A DNA stretch of 64,000 nucleotides from Daphnia pulex. Its lineage: Eukaryota > Arthropoda > Branchiopoda > Diplostraca > Daphniidae. The stretch is taken from the NCBI RefSeq assembly GCF_021134715.1, contig NC_060017.1, positions 6,200,001 through 6,264,000 of the forward strand, in the 5' to 3' direction. Below the pieces are notes generated by a model. The model saw only the letters and a program-made list of their open reading frames with translations. It had not been told where the DNA came from and searched no databases. Shown here piece after piece: positions 10,986-24,100 of the stretch. Every line of letters begins with the position of its first letter. The stretch's first letter is position 1. A program made the translations under genes and the position numbers.

Positions 10986-13753
10986 GTAAGTTCCTGTTGC
11001 AGGAGATTTTCTTGCCTATAACGTGTATTTCGAGACAACAGCAGAATTACGTAATTATTTCTACGGTATTTGTTACTGTAGTTTTGTGGGAGGCTATCGA
11101 GCACATTTTCAGGGTCAGTTCAACATTCATCTGGCACATTTCAATTTTTTCCTTAACATTCAACATTAGGAAAAATGGCTTGATGAAAACACTTGTAGGG
11201 ACTTATCAATTTTTATGTAGGACGATCGTATTATCGTATCTTACATTAACCAAACTTTGAGTCACGAGTGTTATAAGAGTCACTAAACAAAAATGGGACA
11301 GGTAAAATTTTGTGTAGGGTAGTGGTTTTTATCTCCTATGGTACTTTTTTTCCCTTGGCTTGGATTTTTAGAGGCCCCAGAAAGCTGTGTTTCTTTGGTA
11401 ACGCGCCCTATTTCTGCTTCCATCAAACTTTCTAATTTGAGAGCCGAAATTGTAAAGCCTTGGGCTATCCTTTGTAAATAGCACCTCACATGCTTACAGT
11501 TTTTGCCAAACAGTATCTGGAAGCTGGCCATTATCTTACCTACAGTGATGTCATTCGGTTTGAATTTGTCATGTGTTTTAATGGCGGGGAATTACCAATA
11601 CCTTTTACTAAAATCCGACCCCGTTAGCCAAAATGTGAATAACCTATATAATAAGACGTAAACAGAGTGATTATTAAGTAGTTCACAGCTGTATTGTCAC
11701 CTTTATGTTGAATTGAATGTCCCGGATGTCTGAAAAGTGCATTAACATTTCCGAACAGCTTTCGTATATTCACGAATCTGGACGGTATGGCTTGTTTTGT
11801 TGCAAACCTACATCCTGCACGCACAATTTTTCGTCTAGGCTAAATATGAATTGAATAGATCTCTGGTAATGGGGCGCATCTGTTTGCTCAGTAAAATGTT
11901 TTGAATGTGTTTACTTCTCTTTGGGCACTATTGAATAGTTTACACAGCTGCGTTACCTAGCACCATATTTTTGTTAATAGCTAACAAGTGGTTCACTCCC
12001 GGATTTTCGATGCATTTCGTGGAGAGAAATAGAAATTCGATATTGTTAGAATGGTGTTTGTAAATTCAGAAAATAGACCAAAAGATTATTGGTGTCTTTA
12101 AATAAATAATGTATGAATGCTTTTTGTTTGACGTTAGATAAAAAAAATAGAGAGAACATTTCAAATTATATCTTTCAATGACGTACAACAAAGCTGACGC
12201 TATATGTTTGTATTGGCATCCTGTACCTATACAGATAAATCCAGCGCTCCAGGACTTGGAAAATTTCGTGATATTCATAACCTTCGATCCGTGACTGCGT
12301 GAAAAAAGAAAGTTTCCTTTTAACAATTGTTTGAAAACACTTTGTGATAAAATCTTTCAATAAGGTCTTTTATATAACTCAGTCACTCTTCATCGCCTTT
12401 ATCCAGGGTGAAACTTGTGTTGTCGGGTCTTTCATCCGTTGAAAGGATACCACAAAGATAATGCGTTAATTGTTTCAATTAGAAAGGAGAGATAGTCAAT
12501 CTCGGTTTGCGGACAAATTTGTACGTACAGCCGTTCACGTTGTTCGTGGTGACTATCACGGTCGCGGTAGTAAATTCAGCGTTACATTCGTCGAAAATTA
12601 AATTTAGTTATCGAACAATGCCAGCGATTTAGAAATTAACCAAGCCAGGAAGCTTTCTATCGTTCGTCTAGCAGCTTTAGTGCTCTTACACAACATTTCC
12701 TTTTCCTTCATTAGAATTTAGAAATTTGGTTGAGAAACCATTTCCTTTACCAACACTTTGATACATATCGTGCATACTAATGCTGTCTCTGAAGAAAATC
12801 TAATTGGAAAATTGTCCCATGTTCTTTTTGTTCGACTCTTAAAATATACCTCTTGGTACGTTTCCAGGTGATCAGGTGTCAGTTAAGCTAATGAAGATGG
12901 TAAGATAGATGGTTCGCGTGGCTATTCGAAGATCGGGAGCTGACGTGCTGCATGTCACGTCGCACTGTTTTGGTTCCAAAGTTTAATGCCGATGAAAACT
13001 GCTGAGGTTTAACACGGATCCATCTCTAATGGGAAGTCGTGCGTATTCACGATTGCTTCTGCCAGGGCCACTCCGGGTCAGTACGCTCGTACCCATTATT
13101 CCGTGTTAGCATAACACTCGCATGTTGCTCGAATAGAAAACGTGTAATCTAGAGGTCATCTTGGGGCATCATTGGTCCCTTCGTTCAAGAGACGTTTTTG
13201 TAAATAATCCACTGGGAAGCCGTGGTGGTTGAGTACATCTCGTGATCTCTCTCGACCAACTTTTTTTTTTAAAAAAGTCGCAGCATCTTTTTTAAAACAT
13301 TTCTTAATCTTGGAAAGCTCCACGATGAGGAGGAGGGCGTTTACATTTCTTCGCATCGGAGAAGTCGATAACACAACATGAAAATAAGGTCGTCTTTCGT
13401 CTTTTAGTCAATAGAGACTTTTAGTTCTTGGTCACCACGAGTGGCGAGAGTGGTCGTGCTTTATTCTGACAAGAAGAGATCCCTAGTTACCGTGCTTTCA
13501 GTGATTACTTGATTGTGTCTAACAATCTCGTGTCTCACGCAATTCCGATGATTGCGAGTCAAACGACAAAAATACAAAATACAAACGTGCCATTGGCGTG
13601 ATTTACTTAAAATGATGACCAAGTAAGGTCTACTTCTGGATCTATTGGACTTTTTTCTTTCTCCTTATATAATTGGATATGATTGCATATTAATCGAATT
13701 TTGAATCATTGATCAAGGTAACTTATTTTTCCTTTTTGCTTTGCTTGTCACAG
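10986..13753. other. probable first intron of the SLC10-like gene
   Basis: About 2.8 kb with no supported gene. ORFs are short and unlike known proteins. If the 5'UTR exon is right, this is by far the longest intron of the gene and the natural place for regulatory elements. A short inverted match (TCGTGGTGAC near 12544 and GTCACCACGA near 13431) is too weak to call an element. Confidence 0.4.
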
Positions 13754-13763
13754 GTGCTTTAGA

Positions 13764-15653
13764 ATGTGCCCGCTGTGGCCCTTGCATATTATCCTGCTCT
13801 ACGTGCTGTGCGTGGCTCCGCTGTTGTTGATGGCTCAGCACATCCAAGTCGCTAAGCCGCAGCAACAACCCAAGCAGCTAAAAGTGGCCTTCGGACCGGA
13901 AATGAGCGAAAAGATCACCGAAGGCGAGACCAAGATGATTGAATTCCAGATTGCTAATATGGAGGATTTTGATGACAGAGGATCGCTGGAAGTTGAAGTG
14001 ACAACTACCGATCCGCACATAGCCAGCGTCCAATACATGGGCGATTCCAAGGATTTCTCGCCCAATACCAATTGGACGGGTAGTTTCAATTTGACTGCCC
14101 GTTTTTTGGGCTACACTAAAGTCGTCGTCAGGCTGTGGGGAAACATTTCCATCGGCCGGGATGCTGGCAAAGATCTAATTGCGCAGTCGGAACCTGCCAA
14201 AGTGGCTGTCATTCGCGCTGCCAGAGCCATTGACAAAGCCTTCATCTACACCATAGCCATTTTGGTATCGGTTGCCTTTATCAACATGGGCTGCATGCTG
14301 GACTTGGAGATTGTCAAGGCAACGTTGAAGAAACCGATTGGACCGGCCATTGGTTTTTGTTGTCAATACATCTTTATGCCCTTGGTATATTTACTTTTTG
14401 ACCTCTATACTGGATATTATTTCATCTGAATCGTTACCCAAGCGACTCACTCTTTCTGTTTGATGTATACAGTGTGCTTTCGGGTTGGCCAAACTCTTCT
14501 TAGCCAACAATGTTGCCCTCCAACTGGGCTTATTTGTCACCGGATGCAGCCCTGGAGGCGGAGGATCCAATTTGTGGACATACATCTTAGGTGGCAATCT
14601 CCATCTTAGCATCACCATGACGTTCCTTAGTACTCTGGCAGCCTTCGGTATGTGTTATATAAATTAATAAAGAACCCTTTAGTCATTATCGCTTTTCTTA
14701 CAGCTATGATGCCCTTCTGGACCATGACGCTTGGTCGTTTAATTTTCGCCGAGGGCCATATCGTTGTGCCTTACCGCAATATCGCTACGCTAGCTGGTGG
14801 ACTAGTGGTTCCTTTAATGGTAAATAGCTGATTCGAATACCTTCTGTTAGATTAGGAATTCGGTTTTAAAATCAAATATTTACTTTTTGAGCTGAAATTT
14901 TTGTAATCCGATAGTTTTTAATCCACGCCTACGAAAATTAACAATATGCTTGAAAATGTTCTTGTTAATACTTAAAAGAAACGTATTAAATATTTTTCTT
15001 GTCTCTTTTAGATTGGACTGGCGATTCGCCGCTTCTTTCCCAAGGTCGCAACTGTTTTGGCTAGAGCACTGAAGCCTCTTGCCGGACTTTTCATTTGTGT
15101 TATTGTCGGCTTTGGCGTTTATGCCAATTTATACATGCTTCAACTATTGGATGGCATGGTAAGCATTTCATATTATTTTAAAACAAATAGCGCCATGCTA
15201 ATATAATCTAATGTCATTCTTTTGCAGGTCCTATTGTCTGCGACATGTTTGGTTCTCCTTGGCTACACTTTTGGCGGAATGGCAGCCGCTATAATGCGTC
15301 AGTCGTGGCCTGATGCCCTCACGATTGCAGTCGAGACGGGTATTCAAAATACTGGAATTGCAATCTTCATTTTACGTGTTACTCTGGAACAGCCCGAAGC
15401 AGACATCAACACAGTGGTCCCAGTTGCCGTTGCCATCATGACTCCGGTTCCGTTGTTTATACTTTGGGTGCTGCAAAAATGCGTGCTCTCACGTTTCGGA
15501 TACTGTGTGGTTAAGAATCCGGAGGAGAAGATTGTTTGCCCGGTCGCGTGCATCGAAAACGGACTCGAGCCAAACAATAGTGCCAGTGTTGAGAAACTTC
15601 TCCCGAATAACAACGATATGCCCGTCAACGTCAAAGAGTTGACGGTCAAATAA
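13764..15653 (+). CDS. SLC10-family (P3/sodium-bile acid cotransporter-like) membrane protein
   Basis: Predicted 494 aa. Exons: 13764-14384, 14473-14647, 14704-14819, 15012-15158, 15228-15653. A hydrophobic signal sequence (IILLYVLCVAPLLLMA) leads a 120-residue extracellular beta-rich domain with N-glycosylation sites (NWTG, NLTA, NISI), followed by a multi-helix transporter domain. The transporter part shows the family hallmarks GCSPGGGGSN (about residue 235) and the AVETGIQNTGIA helix. The large luminal domain makes it most like SLC10A3/P3 and insect SLC10-like proteins rather than the short bile acid carriers. The C-terminus is hydrophilic and ends in LTVK. It probably sits in plasma or endosomal membrane; substrate unknown. 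Confidence 0.88.
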
Positions 15654-16396
15654 GAATACGATCTTTTATAAAACCACAATTAAGATGAGGGAGGAACTTC
15701 GTAGATCAAAGTCGAACGGATTCTTGGTCATTTGTAATGATTAGATTAGGTGCGCAAAATAATTGTTTTACTTATTATTTTTTTTTTTGAAAGCCGTAAA
15801 TTCCATCATTTGCGATTATACGCAGTTTGGCGATGAATCGTGATTCTTATAAGAAAAATTGTTAGATTTCAGTATTTGAACATTAACCATTTGAAAAAGA
15901 GATAGCACACCAATTTCGCTTTTACAGTACTTACTCATGTACCTTTATTGAAAGAAAAAAGTTTGTAAACACCATCATAATGAAACCGTTCGAGTCTTGT
16001 ATGCGTTAAGTTCGGCAAAACAAGTTCTGCAATGATCCCTCTATAAAAAGTTAAGAACGCCGTCCCACATTTCTCGTTTCATTTTGGTGTCTGGGTCTCT
16101 TTTTGGGAGTTCAAATATAATTAGCCTTTGGCAACATGATATCTGTGTGTTGTTTCATTATTGATCAAACTTGATAATTAAAATTAAAGCTTTTGCCTTG
16201 CAAGATATGGTTTGATACACAGGTAACATGTATTCTTAGTGAGGAAAAGCAATGGGTTACACTGCATCTGAGAAAGTTAATAGTGTTAATCCAATGGAAG
16301 AAACAAGATTTCCAAATTCAAAAACTGAAGCATGAAGGCTATATCATTTATTCCTGAAAGAATGGCAGGAAAGAAAATTAGCAGCACACAAGACAA
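15654..16396. other. convergent 3'UTR region, SLC10-like and NTF2
   Basis: Contains the 3'UTR of the SLC10-like gene (+) and of NTF2 (-). TTTATT at about 15943 could be the NTF2 polyadenylation signal read on the minus strand. No ORF or RNA gene was seen. Confidence 0.5.
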
Positions 16397-16905
16397 TTAG
16401 GCGCTATGAATTCCCAATCTGAAAATATCATGTTGCAAAAAGAAAGTATCACTAATAGGTTTTAAAACAAATGTTTGGGAAAAAGAATGGGGTGGGTCAT
16501 CATCTGTCTTCAGCTGTCCCAGAACATTGATTAAAATCCCTCCATCAAACATAGGTTGACAGTCAACTTTAGTGATGATGTGCTGAATCTTCTGGAAAGT
16601 TAAGCTCTAAAGCGTGGGATAAGTTTAGTTTCACAAAACCAATTGTTAATTGTAAACCAATCTTACATTGAATTTCTCCATAATGTTGTGAGCACCTTGG
16701 ATCTGAATTCCTTCGAATGTCATGAGTGAAGTTTCAGCCTTAATCAATACACAAAATGTTAAATGCATTTTCCAACCAAATATAAACAATTTATATTTAC
16801 ATTGTAAAAGTTGATCAAGGTTCCAAAATTTCGCTCGTCGAATGTTGAATAGTACTGCTGAGCAAACGCTTGTCCAATAGCATCATACTGCGGATTTAAG
16901 GCCAT
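16397..16905 (-). CDS. Ntf-2: nuclear transport factor 2
   Basis: NTF2 dimerises, binds RanGDP and FxFG nucleoporins, and carries RanGDP into the nucleus. Three exons on the minus strand (16801-16905, 16667-16738, 16397-16606) give 128 aa, the usual length. The N-terminus MALNPQYDAIGQAFAQQYY matches the insect protein. Downstream are MTFEG, the GxxNI helix, FQKIQHIITKVDCQP, the conserved DDDPPHSFSQTF (Ran-binding acidic patch region) and HDIFRLGIHSA at the end. It is not in the six-frame list as one ORF because the exons are short. It shares a 219-bp divergent promoter with MRPL39. Confidence 0.95.
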
Positions 16906-17124
16906 TTGTGGAGAATCAAATGTGTTGTTTGAACACGAATTGCTGTCAAAAAATGACGCCCCAATAAACTCTGGATCGAAATCTTTCTACAGCCTTCACG
17001 AATCTTCGAACACCTCTAGCACAAACGTTGCGTGCGTGTATATTGGTCAAAGGCGAGAATTTTTTTGCTGTTGCAGCCGGAGCCGATCTGACTTTAACAA
17101 AGTTGTTGCCAAATCTACTACAAC
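16906..17124. promoter_or_regulatory. bidirectional promoter of NTF2 and MRPL39
   Basis: The two start codons are 219 bp apart and point away from each other, so both core promoters and 5'UTRs must lie here. No TATA box is visible, as usual for housekeeping pairs. Confidence 0.6.
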
Positions 17125-18667
17125 ATGGCGGTCACACGTTTTCAATTTTTATCTACATTTTCAAGTAATAATAACCATCCACTGATCACTGTTTTATAAA
17201 TTATGTACCGATTATTTTAACTTTGATATTCTGCTCATTTTTGTAGGGCAATTCAGTTCAATTAGCAATGCTCACATTGTTCAACCAAAGCTACGAATCG
17301 AAGAAATTCGTGGGAAACGTATTTCTATTTTTGATAAGGAATATAAAAGGCAACAGTCATTAATTCCGCGTTTGGAGAAAATTGAAGTGGCCTATGAAGG
17401 ATTTGATAATGAAACAACAACTCTGGTCATGAACAAAGGGGTGTCCACCCCTTACAATTGTGCTCAACGTAAGTAACATTTGTTTAAAAATCGTGCCATG
17501 TCATATTTGTTTGGAAGCTATAATGCATATTACTCTGTAGATATAAGTGAACATGTCATGAAGAATTCTGTTGTTGCCGAAGTAAATGGAGAGATTTGGG
17601 ACTTGCATCGTCCTATACCAAGTGACTGTACCCTTAAACTACTGAGCATGAAGCCAGAAGACCAACATCAAGCGTCACTAGTCAACAAAACATTCTGGAG
17701 AAGCTGCAGTTATCTTTTAGGTGCTGTTGTGGAAGGATCATTTCAAGATGACATTTCAGTTACTCTTCATAGTTTCCCACCAGCAAATGGTAATAATAAT
17801 AAATTCAAGAAAATAATATTTATTGATGTTTTTTTTTATTCAGTAAGAAGTGGGAGTTTTGTTTATGATGTTCAACTAAGTCTAGATGACTGGGTTCCTT
17901 CTCTAGTAAGTGAGAAAGTAGCAAACATTTTTATTCTTTGTCAAATTAGTTTCAAATGGTTTGTTCTCATTTTTAGAACGATTTTCGACAAATTGCGGCT
18001 ACCTTTCAGAAGTTCGTTCGGCAAAATCATACCTTCCAACGGTTGGATATTGATTCTTCCGTGGCGCTAAAAATGTTCGAAGATAATGCTTTTAAAGCCG
18101 ATCAAATTCCTCACATAGCCACAAAATCGAGTTCGGGTAATACTGTTACCGTTTACAGATGTGGTAAGTGAATATGCATTGTAATTTCATGATGTTTACA
18201 GCTTGTTTTTCTTAACATCTTAATTAAACTATATATAGGTGATCACATTGATATCAGTCGAGGTCCCATGATTGCTTCGACCTCCTTAGTTGGTCGGTGT
18301 TCAATAGCAGCGGTTAGTATTAATTTCGTTACCGCATTAGATTCGCGAAAATCTGGAATATTAATAATATTGGGTTCTTCTGTCATATTAGGTTCACAGG
18401 CTAGATTCCAGAATTTACCGGTTTCAAGGAGTTGCCCTTCCCTCAGAAATCTATGTAAGAAGATAACACAGTAAACCATGACGGTCAAAATTAACTTACT
18501 CAATCTTTTACAGATCAATCATTTTGCATTTGGAATTCTTGAGACTCGTGCTAGAAAATTGGTAATTAAGAGATATTATTTGTAAACACATTGTATGAAT
18601 TATACTATTTATTTATTCTATTTAATTGCAGAATCCTGCAAGAACTCCGGAGTTGAAATCCAATTGA
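17125..18667 (+). CDS. mRpL39: mitochondrial large ribosomal subunit protein mL39
   Basis: mL39 is a component of the mitochondrial 39S subunit that resembles the TGS and editing parts of threonyl-tRNA synthetase. Nine exons: 17125-17164, 17247-17468, 17541-17789, 17844-17905, 17977-18163, 18239-18312, 18392-18454, 18514-18561, 18632-18667, giving 326 aa. A basic, Ser-rich presequence (MAVTRFQFLSTFSRQFSSIS) fits mitochondrial import. Matches to the vertebrate protein in order: PRLEKIEV, MNKGVSTPYNCAQHISE, VNKTFWRSCSYLLGAVVEG, GSFVYDVQL, DDWVPS, DHIDISRGPMI and YRFQGVALP. The C-terminal tail is shorter than in vertebrates. Confidence 0.94.
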
Positions 18668-19166
18668 CTGGATAAGCTAACACATCTCGAAAGTGTGAAA
18701 GACACAATAGTTCGTGATTAATACACTGTATTTGTTCATTAATAAAAGCGTAAATAGCTAGTGTATCCAATGAACAAACGAGAGTCTGTGATGCCATTGG
18801 TTTTGATGAGTTCAACGTAAGTTTTCTTGTGAGCAAACACAATTTATTTATCAAAACCATTAAGTTCAGCAAACTACCTCACAGAAAGATCTTATTCAAA
18901 AGCCACTTTAGCAGATCCAAGGATCAAGATAAAATGTATAAAGATCGACTAGAAGACGGTCCAATCAAAAGTGTATGCTTATTTACCACTAGATTTCTAG
19001 GACTGTCCCGATGACGTCTATTTGTCTAACACAGTCGATATTCCTGGGATAGAAGTACACATTCAATTTACGTAATGTATTTATTATCCAAAATCCAAAG
19101 TTGAAATTTTTGCCGACAATGACATTAAAACATCAGTACATTACACGAGTAGCATATTTTAACAAT
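18668..19166. other. convergent 3' spacer, MRPL39 to GTF2E2
   Basis: 3'UTRs of MRPL39 (+) and GTF2E2 (-). AATAAA at 18741-18746 is a plausible polyadenylation signal for MRPL39. Nothing else seen. Confidence 0.5.
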
Positions 19167-20267
19167 TCATTCATATTCTTCCAAAATCTCTTTAAGATGC
19201 TCATTATCACGAGGTTTCTTGAAAGTCCGCTTTTTCGGCGCAGCTTTCCGTTTGAGCTTGCCAGGCATGACTTTGAGGCTTGTGTCCTGCATCGAACGAA
19301 TACCTTGCTTCTCCAAATACTCTTCAATCTTATTGTCGTCGATTCCGTCAACAGCAACCGAGCGCCAAAGCTTTTGAAACTCGTCGTCAATCGGCATATG
19401 CGCAGTCTTATCATTGTAAAATAGTATTTTCTTTTTGTCAATCGGTCGGGTGATATAGACTATATCCTTTTCGAGTACCTGTAATACAAATTCCGTATAA
19501 ATTTGTTCAAAGGGCGTGAAAGAAAGTGTAATACATACTTTCAAAACTTTTTCATGATTTGGTAAGGATTCTTGAATATCATCAAGAAGAATGCCTCCAA
19601 AGCCCTTTAAGTCAGTCTGTCTCAGAAGCTTTAATAAGCCTTTACGATCCCTTATCCTGTAAGGAGGTTTGAACATGTATCTGCCATCAGAAGTCACATC
19701 AATTTTGGGGTTGCTACCCAAAGCTTCAGTTCTCAACCACTTTTGAAGTGACACAAGTAAATGAGTTAAAACAAAAATTTAAACCACATATTTTGAACAT
19801 ATTATATCACCTGAGAAATTTTCATGCCAACATCAAGTTGATTAGTTTCATCAAGAATATCCTCCAAACTTAAAGCATGATCACCTCCATCTTGATGCAA
19901 TGTCTTCAAATGCTTCACAATTTTCGCCAATACACCAAATTTGTATTGTGAGCTACCTGACATGTGTTTGTAGCTAAATAAAAGAAATGTTATGCCAGCA
20001 CTGTAATAACGAAATATTAAATATTTTGTTCTACTTGGTGGCATCAATTCTGGGTGCCACAGCAGTGGATTTTGGAGGTGGTTTAGGTTTCTTTTTTGTC
20101 TCATCTTCAGTTGCTTCTTTTTTCTTTTTGTTCTCAACTCTGGAAGGCAAAAGCAATGATCTTTCTATGGCGTCTAACAATAATGTATAATTTTTTAATA
20201 CTTACACTGGCGTAGCGAAAGCCTTTTTCCTGAAAGCCTCGCGTTCACGTAGCAATGCAGGATCCAT
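19167..20267 (-). CDS. TfIIEbeta: transcription initiation factor TFIIE subunit beta
   Basis: TFIIE-beta works with TFIIE-alpha in the RNA polymerase II preinitiation complex, recruiting TFIIH and aiding promoter opening. Exons on the minus strand: 20206-20267, 20035-20139, 19811-19973, 19539-19739, 19167-19478; 280 aa. [12 protein letters not shown] matches the human MDPSLLRERELF start, followed by a Lys-rich linker ([18 protein letters not shown]). The first winged helix contains [10 protein letters not shown] and [12 protein letters not shown], then [15 protein letters not shown]; the second contains [18 protein letters not shown] and [34 protein letters not shown] and the basic tail ([14 protein letters not shown]) close the protein. 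Confidence 0.95.
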
Positions 20268-21139
20268 CTTTTTATAATGCTTAGGCCTAAATATAGAATA
20301 TTAAAAACGAATAAACTTTCTAAACTGTTAAAAAACTGATGGGATCTGGATCAAACAACAAAACGTAATCCCATTCTCAAGTAAAGCAGACGTCATAACA
20401 ATCACATACAGCAATGCCACATCAATCAATCCACCTTTTCATTGTTCGTAATTCTAATTTTTTTTTTTTGCCGCACTTTGGCCTGCTTCTGCTGGGGACA
20501 ACGTTGGAAAATTTTTTTTAAATGTTTATGGGGAAATCATTTAAATGTAATTGATAATGTCTTGGAATCTGGATATAATCTTTGAAAATTAAGTTTACTT
20601 GATAATAATTGATTAGTGATCATACACAATTTACGAATTGACAAGAATCCCTTTCAAAGTGCCCGTGGGTGAACTTGAGCTTATTGGGAAATCTGGGATT
20701 GCACACGATACACGAAGTCGTTATTTTGGGGGAATGTTTCGTGTTTGACTATTTGCTAGCTTAAAAAGTCAAGCCTTAATTTTCCTATAGCGTTCCTCTA
20801 ATTTTTTGAGAATTAAAAAAAGTTCGAGTAGCTATTTAACGACGTATAAAAGTTAAATCAAAACTTTTAGTGCTTAGTTTCCACCAGGTGGCTCGAAAGC
20901 AGAATGACGGGCAATTGGGGCAAATGAGGCAAACGCGAATTGTGTTATCAATAAGAATAAGTTAGGATTCTTCTAGTTAATGTATTTGATGCATTACTTT
21001 GAAGTGAAGAATCTATTATCTAATTTCTCGATGATAACGCCAAGTGAATAAGCCTCGCGTTTCGATTTTCAGTTACAAGTGTTTTTCGTTTAAATTGGAC
21101 CAGTGTGCCCAACTTTGTTTGATCCAACTTATTTCCATC
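20268..21139. promoter_or_regulatory. divergent intergenic region, GTF2E2 and PHF14
   Basis: 872 bp between two start codons pointing apart, so it should hold both promoters and 5'UTRs. It includes a T-run near 20459-20469. No ORF or known element is recognised. Confidence 0.5.
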
Positions 21140-24100
21140 ATGAGTGAAAATGCAGAAAAAAAATTGCCAGACGATTTGCCGAATATCAATTTTATGTACA
21201 AGACCATGTGTATGTTGAAAAATGTGGATGTTTTTATTCATCATCAACTAATAAAGTTTGGTGTTTATTTTTAGTGGCTCGTGATCCTAGTAAAAGAAGA
21301 GTCAAACCAACTCCAACAGTTGAATTATTTCCACTGACAATAGAGTCAGAATCAGAAGACTCTGATTTCAAACTTGAAGAAGATGACTCTGATTCAGGAT
21401 CTGGCTCATCATCCGATTCTATTGATGAATCAGAACCAGAAAGTAGTGAGGAACTATCTGAATCTGAACAGAACAGCACACATGTTAATGGATCATCAAC
21501 AGCTCCATTATCAGAAGGTATAAATTTTGTTTTCACTAACCAAACCCGTTCTTATTTAACTCTTTACTATTTTCTTTTTTAGTAATAAAGAGTCCTGGTG
21601 TGAAGGTACAAGAACCTATTGCCCCATGTAAAGTTACAAATTATCAATTGGTAAATATATTCCCAGAAATTTGCGGTGAAGTTTTGAAACAATCTGTATT
21701 CTTTTTGTAGCCTCCAGAAATACCACAAGTAAGAGTTTGCTGCATTTGCCTGGGTACACACAGCTCAGATGTAAATGAAGTGGTAGAATGTGACTCATGT
21801 GGTATATTAGTACATGAAGGTTAGTGAGACATTGATTCTTTTTTGTTAGGACTATTTTAAAAATAGTATTTTTAAATGTACCTTTCCATACAATAGGGTG
21901 CTATGGTGTAACTGAAAGTGGAAGTGTGTCTAGTACTGCCTCTTCATGCTCAACAGAACCATGGTTTTGTGAACCTTGCCAAGGAAATGTTATAAATCCA
22001 CCTTGCCAGATGTGTCCTAACCTAGGTAAATAATCAGTTGTGGATTTGTAAAACAAAACAAACCAACAGAAATCAATAACTTTTGGGGTTTTAGGTGGAG
22101 CACTCAAAGAGACAGATACTGGACTTTGGGTTCATCTAGTCTGTGCGTTGTATACACCGGGAATTGCGTTTGGTGAATTAGACAAGTTAACTCAGGTATG
22201 GCTATACTACTTTGCTTTGTTCTTTGCCAAATTTTTTGTCTGATTCAAATTATTTTTAAGGTCACCTTGTTTGAAATGCCTTATTCTCGATGGGGTGCCA
22301 AATCGTGCTCACTTTGTTCTGATCCTTGGTTAAGTAGAACTGGGGTCTGTATCGGGTGCGACGCCGGAATGTGCCGAACATTTTTTCACGTCACTTGGTA
22401 ATTCCTAGATTTCGCTTTGATGGTTTCAATATAAATTCCGATTGTATTGATGGTTTTCATTACAGTGCCCAGCGAGACGGACTTCTTTCAGAGACGTTTC
22501 ATGAAGAAACCGTTCAAGCAGATCCATTCTACGCAAACTGCAGACTACACACAGAAAAAAGCACAATCAAGTATCACGATTATGGTGCTATTCATATTCG
22601 TATAGCAACTAATATATATTATTAACTGTATTATAGGAGAAGAAAACAAAATTATTTGTCTCATCAGAGACATCTAGTTTGGTGGACCAACAAGAGAAAC
22701 ACTGGCCGTGATATGTTGACATCAGGACAAAGTGAAGATGTGTCCCTGCGTCGGATTCTCCGCAAATTGGGGCGTCAACGAGTCAAATTCCAAACAAAAC
22801 ATTGGCCTCGTGCAAGTTGGGGTATTTCTCAGTGTCTTGTCGCTTTGTTTTTGTAACTTCATTAACCAATTGTACCTTTAGTTCCAACTCAAAAAATGCC
22901 TCGTTTGCTAACCACCTGTGCGTCTGCCGTGAGAAGATTACGCGCTAAAGCTGTCCTTATGGCTGTCGATGTCGAAGCGGAAGAGGTACGCGAAGCTCAA
23001 GTATCAGCGTTGGCCGACCTTCCGAAGAAATGGCACATACCACCAGCTTTCTCTGTTGAATTTATCGCTTATGTCATCGATAGAGAACGCAGAATTGCTC
23101 AACTTAAGGAACAGGTTTGTTGCGGTTTTTTTTTCCCCAATTTCTCGATTCTTTTCCGTTATATTTACCTTGATCTTGACGATTAGACAACTTCCATGAA
23201 AGAGGAATCTCGGGAACTGGATGATAGTGAAAAGCAATGGCGATTGCGGTATGATTGCCTTATTGAGGAGCAGAATTTACTTAAAAATCGGGAAACGGCT
23301 TACCGAAATCAATTGAACACGTTACATCACATTCTGTCAGCTGTTTCTCCCAAGCGTGGCTTTAATCACCCCTCAAGTCCACGACGAGGTATTGAAGAAA
23401 GCACCTCTAGTGGGCGTCGTTCCGGTCGACCTTCGTCTCCTTCAAAAATTCGGCCGAATCGAGACAGCATCGAAAGTGTTCCATCTCAGACCGAAAACTC
23501 CAACCAGAGTTCGCAAGATTTCTGGGTGGCCGATATTCGAGGTATTGTTTGTTCATCCACAGAAATGTAATTAAAAATATTAATAATAGTAATGGTTATG
23601 ACTAGCGGGGCCCTCAAATCGCTTTTCGAATATGGTACAAGAAGGCCAGAGTGGATCTTCCAGCACCAATGATGTGAGTCCACGAATGGTTCTTAAGCGA
23701 GTGATGAAATCTGCCTCGCCTTATTTAGTGCACAAACAGAAGAAAGCTAGAATGGAGGATACTAGTGAATCGCTGGCCGTATCCCTGAAATCTATTCCTT
23801 CGGGTTCTACACGATTCGATCAGTTGGATCATTCAGTTACGCCTGTTTCAACTAAAGCTGAACGTGTTGCTCAGTTGACGATCTCTCCGAACTACAGGAC
23901 CAACGGTAACTCCTCCACGGCGTCTTCACAACACGCTGAAGTACCGAAACTCATGATAAAATTAAAACCTATCCTGCCCAAAGCCACGCAATCAGGATTT
24001 CCCTTCATCTTCACAAATTCGGATTCAGATCATTCACAACCGGTATTAGCGTGACATCCTCGATATTCTTGTTTAATTCTTATGTTTCAATTACTTTGTC

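Noticed and set aside
12544-13440. Inverted match TCGTGGTGAC...GTCACCACGA as ends of a DNA transposon
   Set aside because: Only about 10 bp match over 900 bp, without extended terminal repeats, target duplication or transposase frame.
19133-19441. Open frame of 102 codons inside GTF2E2, same strand, other frame
   Set aside because: It overlaps the conserved TFIIE-beta C-terminal exon in a different frame and has no family likeness; a shadow frame.
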